64,000 nucleotides of DNA from positions 124,001 to 188,000 of the forward strand of contig PVNU02002806.1 in assembly GCA_003013855.2 (NCBI GenBank). Direction: 5' to 3'. Positions 1-10,400 of the stretch are shown piece after piece; the first letter of the stretch is position 1; every line of letters starts with the position of its first letter. The position numbers and the translations under genes are program-made. Below the pieces are notes generated by a model. It ran no database searches. It had not been told where the DNA came from and saw only the letters and a program-made list of their open reading frames with translations. The stretch is from Liriodendron chinense (Eukaryota > Streptophyta > Magnoliopsida > Magnoliales > Magnoliaceae).

Positions 1-1857
1 CTTGGGCATCCCGTGGTTGATAATGGCACTCACATTCTCTGTCAAAAATGCCTTCTTTTGCACATGTATTTTTCTTTTAACCGTGCAAAGGTCTTTTAAA
101 AATTTTGCATATGACGGTATTTGTTTAATGGCATCCAACAGTGGGATGTTGATCTTGACTTGCTTGAAAACCTCCAAAAAATCCTGATATTTATCTTGAG
201 GTTTGGCTGGAATCAAGCGTTGGGGGAATGGAGCAACGGGCCTATATTCTTTCAGTGGCTCTTTTTCATTTATGGTGGTGCTAGGTCCATCATCCTCTTT
301 GGAAAATACCGAATCATTAGGCTGTGAAACCTTCACCGGATCAGATTTTTCAATGATTTTACCACTCCTAAGAGTGGTGATGGCCTTAACATGTTCCATA
401 TGTTGGTTAGAAGAACTAGGCACGCTTACTTCGCATTGTGTTTTTGGATTTGGTATGGGTTGGGCTGGAAGCATCCCTTCCCTTGCGTTTAAGCGAGCCT
501 TGATTTCCTCTACCGAAGTTTTAAGCTCAAGCATTATCGTATGGTTGGATTGATTTATTTGAGCTTGACCTTCCATGAATGCTTTCAAAGTATCCTCTAT
601 AGGCATTTGAGGTGGGGCCATTTGCACTGGGGGCCCCGTTTGAGGATTATTTTGATTTGCCATGTTCCCATTCGCCCAATTTAAGTTTGGGTTGTTCCTC
701 CAACTAGAATTGTTTGTGTTTGAATTTGGAGTACTAAAAGGTCGTTGATAACTATTCAAGGTATTCGATTGTTCAAATAAAAGTTCTCGAAACGCATAGA
801 TTGTTGGACAATCCGGCGTTTGATGCACATTAGAAGCACAAATACCACAAATAGTTTCAACAGCCCCCTTTTGTTGGGTTGTATCCACCTTCTTTAGTTC
901 CATCTCCTCGACCTTTCGTGTGAGTTTAGCCACTCTAGAACCTAGATCATCTTGGCCATCTAAGACATAAATTTCTCCATTTTCCTTGGTTTGGGGTTGT
1001 TTTGAACTTGTTGGCTTAGATGTATCCCATGATTATGTATTTTCAGCCAACATGTCAAAATAATCCCAAGCTTCTTCCGTTTCCTTGTTCATGAACTCAC
1101 CATTGCACATCATCTCCACAAATTGGCGCATGGTTGAGTTTAATCCATCATAGAAGATGCTAATCAACCTCCACCGTTCGTAGCCATGATGTGGGCATGC
1201 GTTTAAAAGCTCATTATACCTTTCCCAACATTAGAAAAAGGCTTCTTCTTCTTTTTGGGCGAAGTTCATTATGGCCCTTCTTAATGCATTGGTTCGATGA
1301 GTAGGGAAGAATTTCTTTAGAAACTCCCTAGTCATCTCAGCCCATGTCCCAATAGACCTCGGCCTTAAGGAATGTAGCCATGATTTGGCCTTCTCTTTCA
1401 AGGAAAAAGGGAACAATTTAAGTTTTATAGTATCCTTGGTCACATTAGCATAATTTATTGTGGCTATAACTTCTTCAAATTCCTTAATATGTAAATAAGC
1501 GCTTTCAGAGTCGAGTCCATGGAATCTAGGAAGAAGTTGGATCAACCCCGGTTTAAAATCAATATTTCCCACATTGTGAGGGAAAATTATGCAAGAGGGA
1601 GTACTCGTCCTAGCTGGTTGTAAATAGTCACGTAAAGTTCTAGGTTGAGGTACATCCCCCACTTCATTCTCATCCGATTCAGTAAGGTTTGGGGCTGGAT
1701 TTTGATTAACCCTTTGATTTGGTTGATTTTCAGCCATCTCTCTAGTAATTTCAGGAAAATTTTGACGTTTCCTAACACGAGGCTCTCTATCAATCCCTTC
1801 AACAATTACTCCGTCCCTTACAAATCGGTTATTATAAGTCCGAGCCCAATGTGGCAT
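1..1857 (-). pseudogene. Athila-type Ty3/gypsy gag-protease, degenerate, runs off the left edge
   Basis: Read on the minus strand from the ATG at 1857, this is the gag polyprotein of an Athila-like retrotransposon. The start (MPHWARTYNNRF) is followed by the segment RTLRDYLQPARTSTPSCI, then the retrotransposon gag domain (FHGLDSESAYLHIKEFEE, LFPFSLKEKAKSWLHSL, REFLKKFFPTHRTNALRR), all typical of Athila gag. An in-frame TAA ends the open part at 1231, but the same frame continues with WERYNELLNACPHHGYERW, a second stop near 1035, a CxxC-H-C knuckle (ICGICASNVHQTPDCP) and the pre-protease segment (AITTLRSGKI, PFPQRLIPAKPQDKYQDFLE, FLKDLCTVKRK). Two premature stops make it non-functional. Protease and pol would lie left of position 1. 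It belongs with the primer-binding site at 2462 and the LTR at 2486-4150. Confidence 0.9.
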
Positions 1858-2485
1858 GCAAAACTAAAAAGAATGAGTGAAAGGGAAAAAGAATTCTTCC
1901 TTCCTTCCTTTACTCCTCTCTAAAACTTAAGCACAGGGTGTCTTGTAATGGCTGAGCCAGAAGCAAGGATAGAGACCGATTTCTCCTGGTCAATAGGGGT
2001 TCAAAGAACTCCCCACCCACTCTTTGAGTCTTTTGAGAAAAAGTACAGAAAAAAAGAAAGAGGAATAGGTTGAGAAGAGAAATCTCTGAGCACAAGGTGA
2101 TCCAAGGCGGCAGAGCCGACCAATAGGAATTCAGGTGGCACAAGGCCAACCTTTCAGAGATCCAAAAAGGAGTCTCCACCCACTCTACAAGAGATGAATA
2201 TGATAGGAATGAGTAGGAGAAGAAGAAGAATAGGGTTAGAATGATAGAACCTGATTTGTGACTTAAGATGCCTTCTTCTTCTTCAACTTCCTAAAAATCC
2301 CTGAATTAGTCCTATGTTAGAATCCTGCAAAAAATCAAAACAAAGTAAGTTAGTATTTGGAAGAAAACCTACTCTAGAAAGCAAAACAATTCCTAAACCA
2401 ATCTTAACACAATCTCAACTAAAAGTTATTTCAGAAAATTCTAAAAATACCGCATAGAAAATCCCCGGCAGCGGCGCCAAAAACT
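1858..2485 (-). other. Athila-like leader with primer-binding site
   Basis: This is untranslated leader between the LTR and gag of the minus-strand Athila-like element. The primer-binding site is at 2462-2479; read on the minus strand it is TGGCGCCGCTGCCGGGGA, the signature of the Athila/Tat group. It lies six bases inside the LTR end. No gene is seen in the leader. Confidence 0.85.
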
Positions 2486-4150
2486 TGTTCACTCCCCAAG
2501 TGTAGGGTTGCGAAGTAGTAATAATTCGGAAAGACCGAGTATCGTTCCCACAGAGATTTATGTATGGATATTCTCAGGATTTTAACTAAAACAACTAGTA
2601 ATTAAGACTCTATTAAGAACTAAAGCTGGAAAATAGGAAATTGGGTTTAAACAGTGAATAGGTAAGGTAAATTCAATCTAAAAAGTCACTAGAGCGCCAA
2701 GGATCCACTCTTGATACGTTTCAATGCATCAACACAACTAGGTCTCTCATAACTCAATCGGAATCAAATTCCTTTCTCTATCCGATTGGAATATAGAGCG
2801 GTTCAATCAACAATTATCTGAAACTAGTGCTTATTAACTGATTTGATTCCCACTTCCAAGCTCAGGCCTTGGGCACACTCAATTGTATAGGCCAAGCCTC
2901 TTTCTAATCTAGTTGAGATTCATAACCATAGCTTTCACCAAGTCCTGTCACTAGACCTGATTACAACTCATGATTTGAACTCTAATTAAATCAACATCAA
3001 TCACTAAACAACTATTCCAGATTACTACAAAAGATTAGAATTTTAGTTGCATGAGTTCCCACATGAAAATCAGGCCATTGCATACAAGGCAATCAAAGCG
3101 TCTACCATGCCCGGAGTCAATGGTAGATCAATGCATTACACAAGCATAAACAATGCTCAAAAGCTAAGATATTATGCTGGAATTACTAAGAATCACATGA
3201 GCTCGGAGTCATCAAGAGATCAAAGTAGAAGCCAAAATAGTACTTGATTCAAACTCAAATTGAACTAAAATTCATCAATTAAAACATAAAAGGAAACCTA
3301 GGTTGCATCAATCCATAAAAAACGAATCAAAAGCTTCCCCTCTTAGCCCTAGCTAAGAGGGTTTAGTTCATCTCTAACATCTTGAACTAAAAGCCTCTAA
3401 AAACATGAAAAACTACTAAAACAGGAAGAAAACTAAAGATCCGAAGTGGAATCCGTCTCCTGAGCAATCCCCACGTTCTAGCCTCCTTGGTATGAAGAAA
3501 AGACACCCTTTTATAGCTTGGAGGAGCCAATACGCAAGAAAGTTCCAGAAATTGCGTAATCTTACGCTATTGCGCAGAAAATTCCGGAGTCCTGATTTAG
3601 AAGGTGTTTGTTACGCATGGCCGACCGGTCATGACCGGTCGGCCTCAATAAACAGCTCTTCCAGCAACCTTTTCCGACCGGTCATGACCGGTCGGACGTC
3701 TTCAGTAAGGTTCCAGCTGCTATGCCCGACCGGTCATGACCGGTCGGGCCTCATTCCTGTTCAATCCAACATCTATGGCCGACCGGTCTTGACCGGTCGG
3801 CGTAGGCAGTCCATCTGTTTTGTTGTTCTCTTGAATGGCCGACCGGTCTTGACCGGTCGGGCTGGCTTGGCCGACCGGTCAGCCGACCGGTCTGGCTACT
3901 TTTCTCTCTATTTCTTTCTTTCTTTCTTCTTTTCTCTTCTCTCCTTGCTTTCTCCTCTTTGATCTTCCTTCAATACTTCATCCTATGGTCTTCAATACTT
4001 GTAAGGGGCCTCATTTAGCTTTCAAATGGTGAACTCTCCATCTTGTTCCTACAATCACACATCATGTATTAAGTTGGTCCTTTAAACATGTATATCATGC
4101 ATAATGAGTGATGAATTGAGGTTAGAATATGCACAATTATGAGCTCAACA
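2486..4150 (-). repeat. 5' LTR of the Athila-like element
   Basis: On the plus strand the LTR begins TGTTCACTCC at 2486 and ends GAGCTCAACA at 4150, so it has TGTT...AACA termini (1665 bp). The inner end abuts the Athila primer-binding site. The outer end cuts into a copia reverse-transcriptase frame, and bases 4151-4155 (GCAAC) would be one copy of its 5-bp TSD. A TATA box reading TATAAAAGG on the minus strand lies at 3507-3515, and the palindrome array at 3621-3891 is upstream of it in U3. The near-inner segment (CTCTGTGGGAACGATACTCGG on the minus strand) is a familiar plant gypsy U5 motif. Confidence 0.88.
3621..3891. promoter_or_regulatory. Phased array of six GC-rich palindromes in U3
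   Basis: Six copies of a 22-bp dyad lie here. Each has the half-site CCGACCGGTC, two central bases, then the reverse complement of the half-site. Copies start at 3621, 3674, 3726, 3779, 3839 and 3870. The first three have AT in the centre and are perfect palindromes; the next two have TT; the last is rearranged into a direct repeat. The first four are spaced 53, 52 and 53 bp, close to five turns of B-DNA. The array lies about 105-385 bp upstream of the minus-strand TATA box at 3507-3515. A role as an enhancer-type binding array is inference. Confidence 0.8.
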
Positions 4151-5322
4151 GCAACAGCCGATAGGATACGCGGCACTAGGAAAGGAGAATAAGGTGTGTA
4201 GACTGAAGAATAGTCTGTATGGCCTGACGTAGGCCCCGAGGCAGTGGTATAAGAAGTTCGACAGTTTCATGTCGGGAAACGGGTACGGGAGATGTCACAC
4301 AGACCAATGTTGCCACTTGAAGAAGTTTGATACATCGTACATTATCCTTCTTCTGTACATTGATGATATGCTTGTAGCAGGATCAAGCATGAAGGACATC
4401 TCAGATCTCAAAAGACAGTTGTCTAGAGAATTTGTCATGAAGGATTTAGGAGCTACAAAACAAATCCTAGGCATGAGGATAAAGCGAGACAGGGAAAACA
4501 AGAAGCTAGTTTTGTTACAGGCAAAGTACATAACCAAGGTACTAGATCGATTCAATATGGGAGATGCTAAGCCGGTTAGCACTCCATTAGCCAACCACTT
4601 CAAGCTTTTTAAGGAGCAAGGAGCTAAAAGGCAGGAGGAACTGGACTACATGGCTAAAGTCTCATACGCGTCAGTTATAGGGAGTCTCATGTATGTTATG
4701 GTTAGCACGAGGCCAGATATTGCTCAAGCAGTGGGAGTTGTTAGCAGGTTCATGAACAACCCCAAGAAGGAACATTGTAAAGCTGCGAAGTAGATCCTCA
4801 GATACTTGGTAGGTACTGTGGATGTAGGGTTGTGTTATGAAGGATCGAGAATTAACCTACAAGACTACGTCGACTCAGATTTAGCAGGGGATATTGACAG
4901 CAGAAGGAGCACAACAGGGTATCTCTTTACCTTGGGTAGTGCTGCAGTCAATTAATTGGGTCTCTCAGTTACAGAAGATAGTATCCATCAGTACAACGGA
5001 AGCAGAATATGTTGCAGCTATAGAAGCATGCAAGGAGATGTTGTGGATGCAAGGTTTTATGGAAGAGTTGGGGAAGAAGCAAGCAGAATGCAAGCTGTAC
5101 AGTGACAGTCAGAGTGCAATACACTTGGTTAAGAATTCAACCTTTCATTCAAGGACCAAGCATATTGACATCAGATATCACTTCTTATGTTCGTTACTAG
5201 AAGATGAATCGATTGCTCTGGAGAAGATTTATACAAGTGAGAACCCTGCGGATATGTTGACCAAGGCGGTCACACAGGAGAAGTCGAAGCTCTATTCAGC
5301 TTTGATTTGTCTTCAGGCTTGA
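4151..5322 (+). pseudogene. Ty1/copia reverse transcriptase-RNase H, 5' part displaced by the Athila-like insertion
   Basis: The frame opens mid-domain after the Athila LTR with NKVCRLKNSLYGL, the copia RT segment before the catalytic site, followed by a stop (TAG at 4228-4230) and APRQWYKKFDSFM. The RT catalytic motif is YIDDMLVAG in the segment 4269-4793. A TAG near 4791 interrupts a KWILRYL-type motif. RNase H follows with DSDLAGDIDSRRSTTGY and, after a one-base frameshift near 4940, INWVSQLQKIVSISTTEAEY, LYSDSQSAIHLVKN, RTKHIDIRYHF and the terminal PADMLTKA. Protease, integrase and N-terminal RT should lie left of this window, beyond the Athila-like insertion. Two stops and a frameshift make it dead. 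The matching 3' LTR is at 5395. Confidence 0.9.
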
Positions 5323-5394
5323 AAACAGGGAGGTGGTGCACTCCGGATGTAGAAGACGAAGGATCATGTGGTGACATGTCTCCAAGTGGGAGAT

Positions 5395-6021
5395 TGTTGA
5401 GGTGTGGAGCCATTTACATCAGGGGATGGTCGGGGGCCCAGACGGTCGAGGATCAGGCGCTCGATAATCAGGATATTGAGATGTAAGTCTCTAGACTGTT
5501 CTGGGAACAGTTGAGCACCCGACGGTCAAGTGGACCAGGCGCCCGATATTCGAGATTTTCTCCCTTTCAGTCGCTGGACGTTTTTCATAATGGGCGGGCG
5601 CCTGACCCAGTCTGACCGAGTGCCCGACCGGCCGGAAACTAAAGTGCAGGGTTTCCTATTTTGAGTTGTAATTTCAGGTTTTACTATAAAAAGGGGTGTA
5701 ATCCGGGATTAGGCTATGGGATTAGGGTTTCTATACGTCCAAGGTGAAAAAGAGACGAGAGGTTAGCAAAAATGGTCATCTCTATGCATGGGAGTATAGG
5801 AGGAGGTAAGTATATTGCTTGTAACTTCGTTTTCTTCATAGTGGAAGTTTGCACCCGAGGTTTTTTACCCTTGTTGGGGTTTTTCCACGTAAATTTTATT
5901 TTGTGAATTATTGGTTTGTGTGAATTCTACTTCTAGTTATTATCTCTTCCTGTTTGTCGTTTGTGGGTGAGACTAGAGATTGGATCTCGGATCACCGGTG
6001 TTGTTGGCGTGCCGCGTAACA
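5395..6021 (+). repeat. Copia 3' LTR
   Basis: After the RNase H stop and a purine-rich tract (AAGTGGGAGAT), the LTR starts TGTTGAGGTG at 5395 and ends GCCGCGTAACA at 6021, giving TGTT...AACA ends (627 bp). A TATA box (TATAAAAA) is at 5685-5692. Upstream of it U3 carries GC-rich half-sites such as CGGGCGCCTGAC and CCCGACCGGCC between about 5430 and 5640, and the motif CTGGACGTTTTT at 5574. Downstream DNA starts ATGAC, the expected place of the TSD copy. Confidence 0.8.
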
Positions 6022-6416
6022 ATGACTACTCCATTAAATAGAAACACAAAGCTTTCTTTTTCATCAGAAATAAAAGAAATAGAAATATAAAGCTTACCTT
6101 ACATCTCTCCCACGCGTACAAAGAACTTCTCCCACGCGTACAAAGAACTTCTCGGAACATGAAAATTATAATAGGATATCACCTCTCTCTACTTGTGGTC
6201 TCTTTTGCATAGAAAACACTACATGAGAGGTTATATCACAAAGTTTAGAAAAATATGCTTTGCTCACAAATGTGACCGTGCATAAGGACGTATGGTCGTA
6301 TGTACAGAGACGAAGTTAGAGAGAGAAGAAGAGATGTCTCTCACTGTCAGCTGTCTACTTCTCCACAGCCACAGTAATGCACGCGGTGGGACCCGCAAAC
6401 CTGGTGTCCTAATTAA
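6022..6416. other. Intergenic, no gene seen
   Basis: I see no coding signal. A short tandem duplication, CCCACGCGTACAAAGAACTT twice, lies at about 6110-6153. The remainder is AT-rich flank of the copia element. Confidence 0.5.
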
Positions 6417-6826
6417 GGTGGGACCCACAACCCCCTCATGTCCACCGACCACCTAGCTGTCAACACGTGGTGCAACAGTTTTTTAGCGTGACATCCTTAA
6501 AACTGTGGGAGCTGCAGCCCGGTTGCGTCCAATGTCTCATTCTAATGACGCACTAAGGCAATTAAGAATCATGAACACCATCATAAATGTGAAGGCGGCA
6601 TGATTGTACATACGTTCAGGCTTTCAATTTATAAATTTGGGACCCATGGATGAGCGATTCAAAGCGTTCATACTGTATACAGAACTCACCGATGGTGACT
6701 AAGTACGGTGGGACCACAACCCTATTGCATCCACCGACCACCGAGCTGTCAACACGTGGTGGAACAATTTTTTAGCATGACGTTTCTAAACAGTGGGACC
6801 CGCAGCCCGTCGCGTCCACCTAAATG

Positions 6827-7114
6827 GGACGCGGATTAGATATTGACAGGTTGAGTAGCTATCTCGCTACTGAAGTGACGTCACCAACTTCTATGGACCC
6901 AACTGTGTTGTATGTGTTATATCCACACCATCTATCCATTTGGAGAGATCATTTTAGGGCATGATCTTAAGAATGAGACAGATCCAAATCTCAAGAGGAC
7001 CCCACCAAACAAAACAGTGGGGACAGCTACTCAACCTGTCCATGGGCTCACAGAAGTTGGTGACGTGACTTCAGTAGCGAGATAGCTACTCAACCTGTCA
7101 GTAGCTAATCCGCA
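6827..7114. mobile_element. Mutator-like MITE with ~65-bp terminal inverted repeats
   Basis: The left end (GCGGATTAGATATTGACAGG from 6831) and the reverse complement of the right end (GCGGATTAGCTACTGACAGG ending at 7113) match for about 65 bp, including GAGTAGCTATCTCGCTACTG and the TGACGTCACC region. Flanking copies of TCCACCTAAATG at 6815-6826 and 7115-7126 are a 9-12 bp target duplication, which fits Mutator better than hAT. The centre carries the common MITE core (CCACACCATCTATCCATTT, CATTTTAGGGCATGATC). It encodes no protein. A right-half relative lies at 13795-14058. Confidence 0.75.
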
Positions 7115-7126
7115 TCCACCTAAATG

Positions 7127-7893
7127 TAGAGGTGGGCACAAACCAAGCCAGCTCGAAAGCTTGGCTCGAATTGGTTTGAAAAAGCTCGGCTTGGATTGGT
7201 TCGAATGGAAGTTCAAACCAAACCAAGCCTCCGAGTTGACTCGTTTGAAAAAACAAACCAAGCTCAAACTAGGACAGCACCAGCTCGGCTCGGCTCGAAG
7301 CTCGATTTGATTCAACTCAGTTTGATTCGGCTCGTAGATTGTAAGCACACTATTTCCTGTGGTGTGATCCACTTGAGCTTTGGATATGATTCCATTTTGG
7401 GATCATGTCCTAAAATAATATGCAAAATAGATGGACAACATGGATAATACATATACATGATGACATGGATAATACATAATACATATCCATGAATGCACAC
7501 TGTTTCCTTGCACTTGTAAAATTAGGCTTTTGTACTTTTGTTTGGAAAATAGTACTCTTACATGTCTATTTTGAAGTTGCACTCTTTTGGAGGATGTTAA
7601 ATATTATAGTGTAAGATAAGTTTGTACTTATTTTTCTAACTTTTTAAATTCTTTTCTAATTAAATAAACAAGGAAAAAAAGAGCCGCTGCCTGTTTGAAC
7701 TCAGCCCGGCCCAGTTCGAAATTTTCGACCAAACCGATCCCGGCTCGAACCAGATTTTTTTGGAGCAAACCAAACTCGGGCCGCATGGGTCGGCCTGAAA
7801 CCCAAACCAAACCGATCCACAAACGGTGGTGGTACAAAAACAAGCCAAACCAAACTAGGGCTAACTCGGCTCGGCCGGATCGTTGCCCGCCTA
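7127..7893. mobile_element. hAT-like non-autonomous element, CTCGGCTCG-rich
   Basis: The ends are TAGAGGTGGGCA at 7127 and TGCCCGCCTA at 7893, a short imperfect inverted repeat of hAT type. An exact 8-bp duplication, CCTAAATG, is at 7119-7126 and 7894-7901. Both ends are rich in AAGCTCGGCTTGG / GGCTCGGCTCG phrases, with an AT-rich centre. Open frames inside on both strands are fortuitous products of this composition. Confidence 0.78.
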
Positions 7894-8076
7894 CCTAAAT
7901 GTCTCGTTCCAACGACTCACCAGGGCAATAAAAAATCATGAAAGCCAGCATAAATGCGTAATGCTCGGACGACTGGATATTGTACATATAGTCTGGCTTT
8001 CCGTTTATAAATTTGGGACCCAAGGATGAGCAATCCAAAGCGTTTATACTATATATGGAACTCACCGTTGCTGGTT

Positions 8077-9755
8077 AATTCACTTAAAATTCTCCAAGAT
8101 GAGAAGATCTTAACTACATAATATTTGGCCTTTGGAATGAAAATCCTTGGTATGTTTCTTTCTGAACCGTTACTTCATAGCTACCTATTTAGAAGTGTAC
8201 GAGTTTTTTATTTATTTAGTTATTTATTTATTTTATGTATGGATTACTGAGGATGTGGCACAACGGTTTGGATATTTTAAAAACGGGATCACTTATATGA
8301 ACTGAGAATTCAAACCATACCATGCAAACTCTTCCTGAGCATTGTATGGTACACCACCGGGATAATACCTGCCCCTACATTTATCCAAGCCCGACACAAA
8401 GGGGCCCGAATCGTGAGCAAAACCTGTTTTACCCTTTACACCCAAGTTCTATGGGTCGACCATGTTGTATACGTAAAATAACCTCGTCCATCAGGCGATA
8501 ACTACATTTTGACCACACCAAAGGAAATAATGTAAAATTGCTTTACCAAAACCGTTAGCTTCACAGTGTAGTCTACTTGAGTTTTGTATCAGGCTGACTG
8601 TTGTATCTTTCCTTCAGCTTTGTGTGTCCTGATTAAGGGTTTGATGAAAGGTATACGCCATGGTGGCCTCAAACACAAATGTATGGTTGGCATCCCATCC
8701 CCCATTGTTACCTGTGGTGTGGCACTCCTTAGCTGTGCATCCAGCTGATTTTTGGTCTTAGGGCATCAAGTCTAGGACATAATCTGATGGACAGTGTGCA
8801 TTTCACGTATACAACATAGTGGGCCCCACAGACTAGGGTGTTTTACGAAATATGTAAAACAATGTTGCTTAGGACTCTAAGTTCCACATAAATGGAGAAG
8901 TTATTATGTATCCATCATCTTTTGCCCAGAAGAGGTACCCACACAACTACACAAGTAGACAAGCAATCACCTTTCCGGCATGTTTTTCATTTGTCTGTGT
9001 TTATCATACTTTCCAAGATTCCTATCATGTGGCTACAATCTTTCCTCTTACCTTCTCCAGTCATATGACACTCTGGAGTTGGATATGGTTAGTCATCTCA
9101 TGCATGCATCATTCTACAGGTGGCATCGATTAAGACTATTCTAATTTTCTGTAGGATGATGGGACTCACAATTTGTCCGATCGATATTGATATTAGCCGT
9201 GCCGTCTATATTTTGGACAAATGCGTGATTAAAATATAGTCATCCTCTCCCTTTCTTCAGGACTGGTGATTGGTGAACTGGGGTCTCAATGGGCAAGGCT
9301 CGGGCCTGAAAATCAGAATTTGAAATAGGGCCAGCCCGGCAGTTCAAAATCCGGCCAAGACCTACCCCAGGCCCGGCCCGTTGACAGCCCTAAGTGGAAA
9401 TTCAACTCCATTTTTTAAGCCATGGTATGTTGCATCCACCGTACACATGGCAGACGTGCACGTTAATCCAGACCATCGAACTCATATTGCCCATTTGGAA
9501 AATAGCATACCCAAAAGATCACATTGACCATCCTGACTCTGAGGCCTAATGGACATTCGAAATCTTCAGCCGTACATCCAAACCTAGTGATTTAAGTCAG
9601 ACGGTTAAGATGATCCAATCAATATTATTCGAAATCTTCACATGGAGTCTTGAGTCCACTGGAATCTCTGCTAGAGTTGTGTAGAAGTGAGCTACATGTG
9701 AAGTGTACATGACATCCAATCCGTACATCGGATGTACAACTCGCGCAACATAGAT
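8077..9755. other. Non-coding, dispersed repeat debris
   Basis: No gene is recognised. At about 9277-9391 a ~115-bp stretch starts near TCTCAATGGGCAAGGCTCGGGCCTG and ends in CCAGGCCCGGCCCGTTGACAG, inverted relatives of each other, so a small hAT-type MITE is likely, although I could not find a clean TSD. Other parts contain short MITE-core phrases such as CAAGTCTAGGACATAATC. The 75-residue frame near 8906 has no recognisable motif. Confidence 0.45.
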
Positions 9756-9759
9756 GGGG

Positions 9760-10400
9760 AGAGGGATTGATCACAGTCTCTCCCCTTATATAACTACTAC
9801 AAATCCATGAAGCTATTAGGAATCCTTAACTGATCTTTCTCGAATCCACGAAGGAACACTCAAATCCACGAGCAAAAAAGTAAACCTCAAAAGATTTTAT
9901 TAAAAGGTGAATAATTGTCTTAAAAAATAAATTAAAACAAATATTTATAACCTAATTTGCATAATAGAAACCCTAGGTGCATAAATTAGAAGTACCAAAC
10001 AAACTAGGAAAGAAAAGCATTCAAATTTAAAAAGTTCACGCAAAATTTGCGCAGCAATTCGCATACGGTCGAGAACCCGCTGAACTCAAAACAATCCAAC
10101 GAGTAAACTGTAAAATCTAGCAAATTTCGGATGCCTGATGGAAGTGTGGTCAGGCGTCTAACGGTGTAGAAAACTGTCCAAAGAGTTAAATAATATTTTA
10201 GACGAATTTAGGGTGCCCGATCACAAGATAGTCGGACGTTCGATGATGGTTGGGTGCCCAATGACCTGATGGTCGGGCGCCTGAAATTAAAAAATTATGT
10301 CCAACAACTCTCTGGACCATTCGAGCTCATGGTTGGGCGCTCAACGGGGTTGGTTTTTCTGCACTTTGGCGACTGTTTTGTCGTTCCGCCTTACATCCTT
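9760..10400 (-). repeat. Gypsy 3' LTR (approximate ends), minus strand
   Basis: This lies just downstream of the minus-strand integrase. The TATA-like box is TATAAATA on the minus strand at 9942-9949. Between about 10140 and 10350, upstream of it in the element's direction, are phrases such as GGGCGCCTGA and GTCGGACGTTC, with AAAACTGTCCAAAG (minus: TTTGGACAGTTTT) near 10170. The promoter-distal segment (GTGGATTCGAGAAAG ... AGCTTCATGGATTTG on the minus strand) is homologous to 63240-63290, so both are LTRs of one family. I could not fix the exact TG...CA ends. Confidence 0.6.

Larger units (their letters stand above)
6417..8076. repeat. Diverged tandem duplication, second unit split by two insertions
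   Basis: Unit 1 (about 6417-6693) and unit 2 (about 6708-6826 continuing at 7902-8076) share a series of phrases: a GGTGGGACC start, TGTCAACACGTGGTG, a TTTTTTAGC(G/A)TGAC segment, GCAGCCCG, GTCTC(A/G)TTC, and TATAAATTTGGGACCCA(T/A)GGATGAGC. Unit 2 is interrupted after TCCACCTAAATG by the elements at 6827-7114 and 7127-7893. No protein is encoded. The repeat may be a piece of a larger unrecognised element. Confidence 0.65.

Noticed and set aside
3492..3962. 156-codon frame with repeated RPVMTGR-type peptide
   Set aside because: It is a translation of the palindrome array in the Athila-like LTR, and the LTR is transcribed from the other strand.
9760..9800. TTATATAA at 9785 as the TATA box of the minus-strand gypsy LTR
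   Set aside because: The homologous LTR at 62944 places its TATA box in the position corresponding to 9942-9949, and the 9785 site aligns to its downstream region.
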